In this document: positions 1-10,512 of the stretch, in pieces | How the letters are laid out: every line of letters starts with the position of its first letter | How positions within the stretch are numbered: the stretch's first letter is position 1 | Source of the DNA: Welwitschia mirabilis | Taxonomy: Eukaryota > Gnetophyta > Gnetopsida > Welwitschiales | Direction of reading: 5' to 3' | NCBI GenBank assembly: GCA_051453625.1 | Contig: JBOZIK010000001.1 | Location: forward strand, 283,293,791 to 283,357,790 | Length of the DNA: 64,000 nt | Position numbers and translations under genes: made by a program | The notes under the pieces: model-generated | Seen by the model: the letters and a program-made list of their open reading frames with translations, nothing else | Databases searched by the model: none | Told to the model about the DNA's origin: nothing

Positions 1-733
1 ATCATCATTATGAGATCTGTAGTGGAAGATCAGTCATATTAATAGTAATCTGGCTTAGCTACCTCTAGTAAATGATTGTTTATCTTATAATAATAGTAAG
101 GAAATGAAGATACTATTGTGGTCATTTGACATAGTTATCATTTTAAACGTAGTCTATAGATAAATGGATAATGATCCAAATCAACAAAGGCTTTGAAACA
201 TATTAACAAACATAAGAGATGACAAAGATTTAGATGATAATTATGAATTTCTAATGATAGTTCTAAACTTCCTTTGACATATGATGAAATGGATGATTTT
301 CAAGATGTAGCTCATTTCTTTTCCACAAATGATATGGTTTCCTCTCATAATAAAAAGTTTTATGTTTAAATACATATGTTCATTACATGATGTCTAGTAG
401 ACAAAACATGAGATTTAGTTATATGTGATAATCCTAATGATGAATTAAAAATAGATCTTCTTCTTTATCAAGAAGCTAGAATCATGTTGATAATAAACAT
501 ATGACCTTATGAAAGATTAATAAATGGTTTAATGAATATTGTTAAATCAATAGTTTATTTAATAGGAAAGAACCCATCTAAACTTCCAACATATGTTATG
601 TCTCTCTAGAGATTAATTAAGATAGATACCTCTTAAACTCACTTGGGTACTAAAAATTCATAAATCTTGAGGAATTATTCTTGTAAAGCAGGTATACATA
701 TTAACCCTAAGGAAATTTCTAAATCAACTTTCA
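1..733. other. Unclassified degenerate repeat DNA left of the nested retrotransposon
   Basis: No gene is visible. Short open stretches occur on the plus strand (for example around 270-620), but stops interrupt them and I recognise no family. This is the left flank of the large nested element that starts at 734. The five bases before that boundary (TTTCA) do not match the five after its right end (TTGAT), so a target-site duplication cannot be confirmed. Confidence 0.5.
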
Positions 734-2186
734 TGGCTATTTACATGCAAAAATTGACATTCCAAGCAAGTACATTTGATCAAATTTTCATAGGAGAAGA
801 TTTTAAATAGTTGTTTTATCATAAAATTATGTCTTATATCATTTTTATCATGAATTATGAAAAAATGTACTTTCTCATTACATCTTTAGGATAATTTCTA
901 CTTTCTAAAGGACATGTTGAAGTTTGAAGATAATAGATCAAAAACACCAGCATTTTTATCTAGCTCTTTTAGGGCAAAATGAGTTAATTCTTACATTCTT
1001 ATATATTTAAGTGAAATATGTCACATTTTACTTATGGGATTAGTTAGATGTTGAATCATAATCAACCTTTAATCTTGATGATGTATGACAGAGGTGTAAA
1101 ATGACATGTTGTAGTGACATATGGCAGTAACGAGGATAATGATGTGAAGAACACATGGCATAACATCCTATGGTAGTTTCATGATCATGACATGTCATCA
1201 CCTATTTTCTATAAGAATACAAGAAATAATTCATTAGGGATACATGCTAAAACTTATAAACTCTTCTTAACATAACCACCTAAAAATGGACTTCTCTTAA
1301 GTAACTGTCATCACGCACTACTTGCAAAGATTTCCAAATATTTTCTCATCTATAAAAGGATCTTGAACCCTTATTTTAGAAAGATCATTGATTGGTAAAC
1401 ATAGTGAAAGTACTTGAAGCATTAGAATGTCATGGATTTTTAAAAAACTCTCTTAAGAGTTCACTTATTTCAAAGCTAGTTTGAGGGGTTCATTTTAGCT
1501 TTATCTTCCTCAATCAATGTAATATATTTCTTGAATTAATATAAATAATAATTTTTTAACTCTTCAATTAACATGATACTATTAATCATTAGTGAGACTA
1601 TTTATTTTTTTAATTATTGTATTGCTTATTATTAAGGTCTTAGTGCACATTAAGATGATATTATTAATCCTTAGGTGAGACTACACCATTAAGATATTTT
1701 AAACCTAGTGAATGATCTAAAGTTATCTTTTAGTTATACTCATTATTAGATTATAGATCTCAAGAACAATTGTACTTACTCTCTATAATTATAAAAGGTT
1801 ATAAAGGACCAAGCAACTATTAAATTCATTAACATTCATTTCATGAATAAGATTATATCATCATGCTCAAGCCATCATGACTTGATTATTTGAGTTTCTA
1901 TTTAGAGATTACAAGAAATTATTGGAGTGAAGGTGGGTTACTGGACAAGCCAATTTAAACCTCTATAGCATGTTCATTTTCTTATGTCATCAACTAAAGT
2001 TCAATGAAATTATCTTAAACTATTGGATTTTATTTTTGTTTGATTTCATTATAGGATTATATTGTTGTATTACTTTTGATTAGTTTATTATAATATTCCT
2101 ATGAAAGAACAATATCATATCCTTATCTAATTTATTTGACATTTGTAATTTTTCCTATAACTAATAACATTAATTTATAGTGAATA
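734..2186 (+). repeat. 5' LTR of the outer Athila/Tat-like element
   Basis: The stretch aligns along its length with 24707-26190. Shared anchors include TTTACATGCAAAAATTGACA near the start, CATAAAATTATGTCTT about 100 bases in, and AATAACATTAATT near the end. It starts with TG, but the final CA has decayed to TA. The two copies differ by many substitutions and small indels, which indicates an old insertion. Confidence 0.8.
1351..1358 (+). promoter_or_regulatory. TATA box of the outer 5' LTR
   Basis: TATAAAAG lies about 620 bases into the LTR, and the same octamer sits at the matching place in the right LTR (25338-25345). It would mark the U3/R region of the element's RNA polymerase II promoter. 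Activity is not implied. Confidence 0.6.
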
Positions 2187-2192
2187 GATTTT

Positions 2193-2210
2193 TAGTTTCA
2201 TTACCAGTGA
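2193..2210 (+). other. Primer-binding site, decayed tRNA-Asp type
   Basis: TAGTTTCATTACCAGTGA lies seven bases past the LTR end and matches the Athila/Tat-type tRNA-Asp site TGGCGCCGTTGCCGGGGA at 11 of 18 positions. Five of the seven differences are G-to-A or C-to-T, as expected from decay of methylated cytosines. Confidence 0.6.
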
Positions 2211-3439
2211 TATTGATGTAATAGCCTTTCAAAAGTGCATTATTTTTATTTCTTGCAATCTTTTAGTTTAGTTTTTATTTTTTTCACTCACTGATACTAG
2301 GTTCATTTTCATTGATATCTAGATTGGTTATTTTCTTTTTCTTTTAAGTGTTTTTTTTTTCTTTTTTTCCCTTTCTAATTTTGGATACTAGTCCTTTTCT
2401 AATGAAACCTAAACTAGTCTTATTTTTTAAGTTGTATTTAGTTTTTATTCTAACACTAAGAATGGTCTCTATATCTAATATTTTGTATTACAAGTATAAC
2501 AATTTTTTTAATAGGTTATAATCAAAATTAAGATCATAATATAAAAAACTAAATATAAACTATAATATTATGTGTTTTCTTTTCTGTTTTCTACAAAGTT
2601 TTCTATAAACTTTTAGTTTCTATTTTATTCTTTGATAAAATTTCTAGAATTAAAAATGTTTAATATTTATTTTCCATATGTTTTAGTTATGTTTTTTATC
2701 ATTTACTTTTCTATATAATTTTTTGGTTACCCATAAGTCTAAAAATTTTGTGTAAACTTTAAAAAATTGTCATTTATTTCCCATACTATAGATTTTAACT
2801 TAACTAATCCCACTACCTTTCTTGACTAGTGCCAATAGAATTTTTGTGAAAAAGCCTCTGAGATTTTACTGAAACTTTTTTAACCTATTTCAAACCTGTC
2901 TATCATTTGGGATCTATATGAACTAAGTCTAAAACTTGTATTCTTTCAATATGAGAGAAATCAAGTTGAGTAATTAGAAATCCCTTCAATAATATAAATA
3001 CTAACACTGAAGGAAATAAAGAACATAGAATCCCATCTAAAGGTTAACCTCATAACAATTCAAGAAGAACAAGCATTCATCTCCCAATATAATCAAAATT
3101 CCCAATATAATTTCTAATGCCCTTTTAATATACCCTTATCAAAATAAGTGTTTACATACAATCTACATGCCTATTACCTTAGTCAAGAGATATCTAGAAC
3201 CTTAGCCAAAACAAATTGTAAAATTAACCTAACCCTCTTAAACAAAATTTATAAGATTATTTATAATATGAATGTTTTGGATTACCCTCATGTATAGTCT
3301 AATCATTGATAGCTAATTAGATTATATTTTAATCCACAATTTAGTTATTATCCCACTTTCATAGCCTAGAATCAGAAGGTTTGTATCTTAATCTTAAAGC
3401 ATTTGAATATGTGCCATTTATCCTACCATAAGACCCCAA
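2211..3439. other. Untranslated leader of the outer element, no gene
   Basis: This is A+T-rich DNA between the outer primer-binding site and the insertion point of the nested gypsy element at 3440. I see no reading frame or motif. It fits the long leader of Athila/Tat-like elements. Confidence 0.45.
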
Positions 3440-4447
3440 TGTTGAAATCCAAATTGGCTATACTTAACATCATGTTTGGAGTGACTGTTTACGTTCTTTT
3501 TATATGTTTAATGCTTGGGATTACTTTTAATAATGAAGACCAAAGATAAAGAATTAATAACAATTTAGATTAAAGTGAAGCAATTATAAAGCATTTGAAA
3601 AAGACATGCTAATAGGATGTTATGCAAAGAAAATGTTACAATAAGAAGACCAGTAGGCATGGGAAGATGAAAATCCAAAAATTATCAAAAAGGCACGTGG
3701 AAGACAAGAAATTGTGAGAATACATAAAATATATAAAACAAACTCCACTAGTTATGTAATCATTATTATGATCATCCTTAATTAGTTATGACTCTTTGGC
3801 AATTCAAATAGTCATTTCAAATACTATATATACCCCCCACGTTTCCCATTGACTCATCTTACTTGTATCAAAATTTCTTATGACATTAGAGTAGTTTAAG
3901 TTAGGGATCCATCTTATGAGTTATAGATGAGGGTGTCCTTAGTGTTGAGTTGTGTCTTCTTCATTGAAGAAATATTACTTTGTAATTGGACATAGAGCAA
4001 TTTCAATTAATAAAATATTGATTGAATTATTCTTTCTTTAAATTATTCTTATCTTCTTTATAGCTTATGTTTATTACATTATGTGATAGGTACTTGTAAT
4101 TTATATAGGTTATGAGGGTCAACTTGGGGAAGAACAAGTTGATTAACCCAATTAGAATCTACATTTAGAGTGCATTACATTTTCTACATTTTGCATTCAT
4201 TCTACATCTTGTATTTTGTCTTGCATTGTAGTTTAAATTATGAATTTAGAGTTAAATTCTGTTCTATTCTCATTTGCAATAATCTTCTAATTTCCTCTTT
4301 CAAATTCCTCTTCAGATTATGACATTATGGGTTAACTCCTATGTAATAGTGAATTTTGTGTGAATATTATTTAATATTTATAGGTACAAAGATAAAAGAT
4401 TTATTCAAGATAAATACAAGATTAATCACATGATTTACACCCCAATA
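3440..4447 (+). repeat. 5' LTR of the nested gypsy element
   Basis: The LTR aligns with 8081-9039 throughout. In one stretch of 81 bases (within 3744-3824 against the equivalent at about 8374-8454) I count nine differences, six or more of them transitions. It starts TGTTGAAATCC and ends with the decayed form of the CA terminus. Confidence 0.85.
3825..3832 (+). promoter_or_regulatory. TATA box in the nested gypsy 5' LTR
   Basis: CTATATATACCCCCC is a good TATA context about 385 bases into the LTR. The matching place in the 3' LTR reads GCTAAAAATGC, so the box survives in only one copy. Confidence 0.5.
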
Positions 4448-4450
4448 AAT

Positions 4451-4468
4451 TAGTGCAATTACTAGGGA
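4451..4468 (+). other. Primer-binding site, decayed tRNA-Asp type
   Basis: TAGTGCAATTACTAGGGA follows the 5' LTR by three bases. Compared with TGGCGCCGTTGCCGGGGA, every difference except one (C to A) is a transition. This places the element in the Athila/Tat group, which commonly primes with tRNA-Asp. Confidence 0.75.
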
Positions 4469-4639
4469 GGATTTTCATAAATCTTTGAAGATTCAATCTC
4501 ATTGTGTAAGTAACTAATTTGATTTCAAATTATTTACTATGTAGTGTGTATATGCATAATTTTTTTCTTTTGTAGACTGCTTTATACTTATTCATTTTTA
4601 GTTTAGATTGCTTTTTCAATTTTCTATTATTTTTTCTTT

Positions 4640-5070
4640 TCTTTTCTTTATTTAATTTATAGATTTGCTTTCTCTTCTTTTTTAATTTTTCTTAAATTTT
4701 TGTTTTTTATTTTTTAAAACATTTTTATATTTTTAATTTCTATAAGTTTTTTAAGTTTCCTTCATTTTAATTCCCGTAAGCTTTTTTAAGTTTTCAAATT
4801 TTTAGTTCCTATAAAGTTTTTAAGTTTTTGGATTTTTAATTTTTGTAAGTTTTTTAAGTTTTTATATTTTTTAATTTATGTAGGTTTTTTATCTTTTTAG
4901 TTTTGTAAGTTCTCATCTTTTTAAGTTTGTCTAAAATATTTTTTTAAGTTTTTATTTTTAAGTTTTTTTAAATTTTTTATCTTTTTAATTTCTATAACTT
5001 TTTGAATTTTTAGTTTTTTAAGTTTTGTCTTTTTAATTTATGTAAGTTTTTGTCTTTTTAGTTCTTATAA
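4640..5070 (+). repeat. T-rich degenerate tandem tract in the gypsy leader
   Basis: Short variants of TTTTTAAGTTTTTATCTTTTTAG and TTTTTGTAAGTTTTT recur about every 35-40 bases. The strand is strongly T-biased. It lies between the primer-binding site and gag, so it is untranslated leader, perhaps expanded by slippage. Confidence 0.6.
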
Positions 5071-5759
5071 TTTTTTCCCCATATTAAAATCACTAAAGCT
5101 TTAAGTGCTTATTTGAAGTGATTCATTGATTTTATTTAAAATAGATTTATTTTCAAATAAAATTTGTTGTTCACATCTATTATTGGTATAGCTTCCATCT
5201 TGTACTTTGTGTGATCTAGAAGAGATTTTTTCACCTTAGTGTAAAGAAGTTTTATTTTTAATCTTTTATGGAATAGCAATAAAATGGTCTCATCAAAAAA
5301 GCATCAATAAAAGAAGTAATTTATTAGACAAACAATTATAGAAGGATTAGTAAACTTCAATTCACAAATATGAGATGAGAAAACTTTAACTTCTAAAATA
5401 GGAGAAGACAAATTTTCTACTTTTAAAGTTAATCTACCTATTCCTGAAATTAGTTTTCTGATTTCTTAAAGTAGTTTTCCTATTTGTAAAAGTAATTTAT
5501 CAATTTCTAAAATTAGTGATTTTCCTATTTTTGAAAGTATTTTATTTAAAACATCTTTCTCTTCAAATCCTATATTATAACACTTTTTTCTTTTAAACTT
5601 ATAAAAATATCTACCTTTTCTTTTACTCCTACTACTACTCCTACTTCTACCTTAATCCTCAAGGAACTAATAGCACAAAAAAAGAGAAAATTCAAAAACC
5701 CCTTTAATCTATCCAAGGAAAATGATGTAAATCTTAAACATTTATAAGCCTACCCTACT

Positions 5760-6240
5760 TTTTCAAGAGAGGATAATGAAGACCCCCTACAACACTTAGT
5801 GGAAATAGAACAACTCACTCTTACTTTGGGAAATGGAAAAAAAAGGTTGTGTATAGGACCTATGTGATCATCTTTATGCATTTATCAAAAGATTCATGAG
5901 TGAAGAAACCATGAGAAAAAGAAGAAAACATATCATCAAATTTATGCAACAACCTCATGATTATTTTGCAACAAATTATGAGAGATTTTTAATTACTATT
6001 TCATCCAATCCCACAGATGAATTTATATAGATAGAACTTGTTAACTCCTTTTATAGTGGATTGAATAGCCAAGTGAAGTAATTAGTATATTTTTCATGTG
6101 GAGAAAAATTATTCAAGTTAAATTAGAATAATTCTTGTGATTTTTTAGAAGAATTAGTTGAAATAGATCAAATATGGCCTAAACCAATCATTAAAAAAAA
6201 TAAATATAGGGCAAAGGTTAAAAGACATGAATAAAGTACA
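5760..6240 (+). pseudogene. gag remnant (retrotransposon gag domain)
   Basis: Translation with stops gives the gag-domain pattern of Athila/Tat elements. It contains FMSEETMRKRRKHIIKFMQQ, then a YERFL block (the family's WERFK segment), then SFYSGLNSQVK (family: TFYNGLN), and then an ELVEIDQIWP block that corresponds to EEMA...QWP. Internal stops (for example within FI*IEL and K*LVYF) abolish coding. Gag would form the virus-like particle in the cytoplasm. The upstream N-terminal part is too decayed to define a start. Confidence 0.72.
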
Positions 6241-6519
6241 ACATGAAGAGTAACCCAGTGCTAGCAATCTAGTTTAAGATCTTACTAACACATTTACTAA
6301 GGCCTTGATTAATGCAAATATGTTAAATTAACAACCTCAACCATCAACACTTACTCTTCTTGTGAACTTTGTAAAGATAATTCTGATTACACCAAAGATT
6401 GACCTATTTTATCAACATGTAGAGAGATGATCTCTAAAGAAGATTTGTGCATTTAATCAAAAACCCAATACCTTGAGAAATAATCAACAAATTTAACTAA
6501 GAAATATGCAATCATAGTC

Positions 6520-6880
6520 AATGTTTAGACCCTCTTTTAATAATAGACATAGGGGTAATAACTTTTAGTCTAATAATTTTTAGTCCAAAAGCTTTCGATC
6601 CAATAATTTTTTAGCCCAATAACTTTTTAAATAACTTTTACTCTAATAACCTTAGAGAAATAAAGGAAGAAATAAAAGAAGAATTAAATAAAATGTAAGA
6701 GATTTCCAATAAATATATGGAAAATCTCATAGGTACCATTTAACAAACCATGTTAGAAAACTAAAGACCTCAAGGCTCCCTCGCAACCAAAACTATTCCC
6801 AATCCAAATGATGTTAAGAAGGATTAGAAGATAGTGATAAGAAGTGGACATGATACAACTCTCAATGAAGAAATCTTAAA
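6520..6880 (+). pseudogene. gag C-terminal region with RSG motif
   Basis: Around 6530-6660 a repeated Asn/Phe-rich stretch (the family's FSW..NN region) is followed by a coiled segment and then IVIRSGHDT. The latter corresponds to the AITLRSGK motif that marks the gag/protease border in Athila/Tat elements. Frame and stops are broken. Downstream, protease and RT should follow, but they are absent. Confidence 0.6.
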
Positions 6881-7029
6881 TTCTCACAACTAAGAATTAA
6901 ATCAAGAATATATATGCTATGATTATGACATAGAAGTTCTTTATTAACCTAGCTTTCCTTTAGTCCCTAAAGAAAAATCAAATCATAGTACAATCAATGA
7001 GAACATGAGAAATAAATCCACAAATCCTT

Positions 7030-7180
7030 GGTTAGAAAGATTAAAGACTAAGCATATCTATAATCATTATCTTAAAAAAATTGTGCAAGAATTAAACCTC
7101 ACCAAATTAAAAAGAAAACATAATTATGGGGCTAACCATTTATCTATAATCCCTTAAGAACAACATCTTTTACATTTTTC
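7030..7180 (+). pseudogene. Tail of RNase H (connection to integrase)
   Basis: The segment ends in KKIVQELNLTKLKRKHNYG and ANHLSIIP, the equivalent of the family's LLQEFDLEI...ADHLSR motif at the end of RNase H. It lies only about 200 bases after the gag-end signature, so protease, RT and most of RNase H are deleted. Confidence 0.65.
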
Positions 7181-7199
7181 TCATTATCTTCCTATCTAA

Positions 7200-8040
7200 G
7201 ATGATTTTCTAGATGAGCAACTCTTAACTGTTGTACAATTTATTTTATCTCTTTTAAACATGCTGCTCCATGGTATGCTAACATTCTTAATTATCTTGTT
7301 ATCTTTAAAACTTCCTAACATTGGATTCATAATCAAAGACAATCCTGTTTTCATATAATAAGGGATTATGAGTGGCATGAACCTCATCTTTACTAAAAAT
7401 GTAAAGATCAAATAATGTGCAAATGTATTCTAGAATAAGAGCAATGTGATATCCTTACTCTTTGTCATGGTGGAGTGTGTGGAGGTTAATTTAGTAGACC
7501 AAAAACTTTTATGAAAATCATTCATATAGGTTTTTATTGGCATATCCTCTTCAAGAATTTATTTAACTTTATAATAAAATGTGATTCTTGTCATCATTTT
7601 GGTAGCATGTCCAAATCTTAAGACACATTCCTTCAACTTATCTTAGAGTTTACACCTTTTGATTATGGGTATATAAGACTTTATAGGCCCACTCATATCA
7701 TCTTCTTATAATAAAAATTACATCCTGGTAGCTATGGATTATGTAATTAAATGGGTAAAAGTCATTCCTACAATCATGAATGATGCTAAAACTATATGTT
7801 CTTTTCTTAGATATAACATTTTTGATATATTTGGCTTCCCCAGGATTTTGATAAGTGATCAAAAAAACTCATTTTGTAAATAAAATTCTTTGAAAACTTC
7901 TTTCAGTAGGAATTGAACATAGGATTGTCAATACTTATTACCCCCAAACAAATAGTTAAGCCAAAAATGCAAATAAGAAAATCAAGAAAATGCTTCAAAA
8001 TCAAATTTCAAAAAACAAGAAATCTTGGTATTGTAAACTT
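7200..8040 (+). pseudogene. Integrase remnant (zinc finger and catalytic core)
   Basis: Successive blocks in shifting frames match Athila/Tat integrase. First comes DDFLDEQLL, then APWYANILNYL, then the HHCC finger around 7455-7615 (CHGGVCGG, with the second His codon replaced by a stop, then GFYW and CDSC). The core follows with DFIGP, ILVAMDYVIKW and ILISDQKNSF. The third block reads YYPQTNS, stop, AKNANKKIKK, which puts Lys where the catalytic Glu of the DDE triad should be. The first two Asp residues remain. The C-terminal domain is missing because the polypurine tract follows almost at once. An intact integrase would join element cDNA to chromosomal DNA in the nucleus. Confidence 0.8.
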
Positions 8041-8068
8041 AATTTTTATTATGAACTAATAAAAGATT

Positions 8069-8080
8069 AGTGGGGAACTA
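8069..8080 (+). other. Polypurine tract of the nested gypsy element
   Basis: AGTGGGGAACTA lies immediately before the TG of the 3' LTR, where plus-strand DNA synthesis would be primed. Confidence 0.55.
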
Positions 8081-9039
8081 TGTTACAAGCCATATTAGCT
8101 ATATTTAACATTATGTTTGTAGTGTATTTTTAGGTTCTTTTTATAGTTTTAATGTTATATGGATCACTTTTAATAACAAAGATCAAAGACAAAGAATTAA
8201 TAATAGATCAAAGTGGAGTAATTATGAAGCATTTAAAAAAGACATGTCAAGAGGACATTATGCAAAGAAAATTTTATACCATAATAGACATGGAAAGATG
8301 AAAAGTTAAAAGTCATTAAGGAGGCACATGAAAGGTAAGAAATCATCAGAAGGTATGAAGAATATAAAAAAAACTCCATTAATTATGTAATCATTGTTAT
8401 GATCACCCTTAATTAGTTATAACTCTTTGGCAATCTCAATAGTCATCTCAAATGCTAAAAATGCTTTCCTTTAGGTCCCCCATGGACTCATTTCATTTGT
8501 ATCAAAATTGCTTGTGACATTAGAGCATTTTGAGTAAGGAATCCATCTTATGAGTTGCAGAGAAGGGTATCCTTGTTATTGGGTTATGTCTTCTTCATTG
8601 AGGAGCTATTACTCTATAGCTAGATGTGGAGCAGTTTCAATTAATAAAATATTGATTAAATGTTCTTTTTTAAATTATTCTTATCTTTATTATAGCTTAT
8701 GTTTATTACATTATGTTATAGGTACTTGTAATTTATATAGGTTATGAGGGTGAACTTGGATGACAACAAGTTGGTTGACCTACTGCATTCATTCTACATC
8801 TTGCATTTCATCTTGCATTACATTTTAAATTTTGAATTTAGATTTAAATTCTATTCTATTCTCATTTGTGATAATCTTCTAATTTTATCTTTCAAATTCC
8901 TATTTAGATTATGACATTATAGATTAACTCCTACATACTAGTGCATTTTGTATGAATATTATTTAAGATTTATAGGTATGAATATAATATATTTATTTAA
9001 GAGAAACATAATATTAATCACATGATTTACATCCCAACA
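8081..9039 (+). repeat. 3' LTR of the nested gypsy element
   Basis: The LTR starts TGTTACAAGCC after the polypurine tract and ends CCCAACA. It is paired with 3440-4447 and about 50 bases shorter through small deletions. A short open frame at 8550-8747 lies inside it and is not considered a gene. Confidence 0.85.
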
Positions 9040-9582
9040 CCTAACTCTACAATATCATTAGACTTATCCTTTTTCCATTCTTCTTGAAGAAGAAAGCTAA
9101 GTATTAGCTTCACATATTTAAACCCCTATTAATTAGAACATGAGAAGATGTAAATAAAGCTTTCATTTTTAAAGTTTTTCCAAACCATAATACAAATGCT
9201 CTAAGATGCAAGATAATGAATTAACAATGAAAATATAATGAAACATTCTCCCAAGCCTTATAGAGGTTTAAGAATTTTCTCTAAAAATATCCATAACATG
9301 AATCTGAGCTAGTTAGAGAGATCAGTTCTTTTTATGAGTAGAGATAGTTTCCTTAGTTTACCACTAGATGAAGTGTAATATTACCTCAAAATAGTAGTTG
9401 AAAACTCTAATAACTAAGAAAAACTAATTGAATAATCTAGATCCTAAGCAAATATTATATCTATTAGTGTTTTCTAAGTTTTTAAAAACTTTGACATTAA
9501 TAACCAACTAGATCAATTGTTAAGAAGAATAGAATTCCTTTTATCCCTATTCAAAGCATTAATTTTTACACTCAAATGTGAA
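9040..9582. other. Unclassified degenerate DNA between two retroelement remnants
   Basis: This is either outer-element internal sequence or the 5' part of the copia fragment that becomes recognisable at about 9650. I see no protein motif and no LTR edge. Confidence 0.4.
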
Positions 9583-9705
9583 AAGGCATAAGTCAGGAGA
9601 AAAATCAAGCTTTCTAACATAGATAGATCTCAGAGGACCGAGTACAAACAGTTGGTATTTAGACACTGGATGCTCAAGGCATATATCAGGAGAAAAATCA
9701 AGCTT
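9583..9705 (+). repeat. Short direct duplication, about 30 bp, offset 93 bp
   Basis: AGGAGAAAAATCAAGCTT occurs at about 9595-9613 and again at about 9688-9705, each preceded by AAGGCATA. The second copy is within the copia protease signature, so the first may be a displaced duplicate. Confidence 0.6.
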
Positions 9706-10080
9706 CCAGTACCTAAGGAGTACAAATGGAAGAAAAACATTTTTGAAAATAATGAAAAGGCAAAGATAAAAGGTACAAGATGCATCAAGGAGGTAATTTG
9801 CCTAAACTTAATTATGTGATTTATGTAAATGGATTGAAACATAATTTTTTGAGGCATTAGTCAATTATGTGATAAAGGTCACAAAGTAATCTTTGAAAAA
9901 TTGAAATGTGATGTTGTAGATAAGAAAACAAATGTTTCTATCTTTTCTACAAAATGAGTAGATAATATTTATAGAATAGATACTCATTTGATCGATCAGT
10001 TATTTCATGCAAAGTATGACATACTAAAAGAAAATGTTATTATAAATTATGATGAAACTGAGAATTTTCTAGAGAATTCT
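9650..10080 (+). pseudogene. copia protease / GAG-pre-integrase fragment
   Basis: From 9652 the plus strand reads WYLDTGCSRHISGEKSSF, the copia aspartic protease start with the catalytic DTG. After a frame change comes SQLCDKGHKVIFEKLKCD, the block before integrase (family: LLSISQLCDKG). It continues without a stop for about 50 residues after one in-frame TGA. The reading ends abruptly near 10083, where sequence of different character starts. Confidence 0.75.
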
Positions 10081-10366
10081 GATGTAACACCCCATGTCTA
10101 TAATTTAATTGTTAATCATAAAAGTAAAATAAGGGTTTGGTCGCTGTCCTTTAGTTGATTGCAGGGCAGTATGATTCAGTCGACCGGATGTGGTCAATTG
10201 ACCAAACTGAAAGCCTGATTACTCATACCCCTTTTAGTACTATAGACCCACATCTCGACAAGTCGACTAGAATCTCAAATAATTGATTGAACCTAATAGA
10301 TCATAGTGGCAAAGTACCATCAGTGAACTTGATTTCTTTCTTTATTTTTCCTTATTTTGCATACTC

Positions 10367-10374
10367 TATAAAAG
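10367..10374 (+). promoter_or_regulatory. TATA box upstream of the accessory ORF
   Basis: TATAAAAG lies 146 bases before the ATG at 10513, followed by a pyrimidine-rich stretch typical of a plant 5' leader or LTR R region. The stretch from 10083 begins TGTAACACCCC, a common start of plant LTRs, so this may be an LTR promoter captured next to the ORF. Confidence 0.45.
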
Positions 10375-10512
10375 AAAGAGGACCCTAAATTGATTTCATT
10401 ATGTTCTAGCCCTCTCCATCTCTTAAATATAGTTCTTTTTCTTTAAGATATAGAGTTTTACTTCTAGATATAGTGTTTTTCTCTTAGCTTTTCTTGCTTA
10501 CAAGTCTTTGAA

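Larger units (their letters stand above)
3440..9039 (+). mobile_element. Nested Athila/Tat-like Ty3/gypsy element lacking reverse transcriptase
   Basis: An element of about 5.6 kb with LTRs of 1008 bp and 959 bp. The LTRs start TGTT; the right one ends in CA. The flanking pentamers CCCAA (before 3440) and CCTAA (after 9039) look like a target-site duplication with one mismatch. In order it carries a tRNA-Asp-like primer-binding site, a T-rich leader, a gag remnant, the gag-end signature with an RSG motif, and then directly the tail of RNase H and an integrase. Protease, RT and most of RNase H are missing, and the integrase C-terminus is gone. The 3' LTR starts 25-30 bases after the last alignable integrase residues. 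It probably inserted into the leader of the outer element. It is defective and could only have moved with help. Confidence 0.85.
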
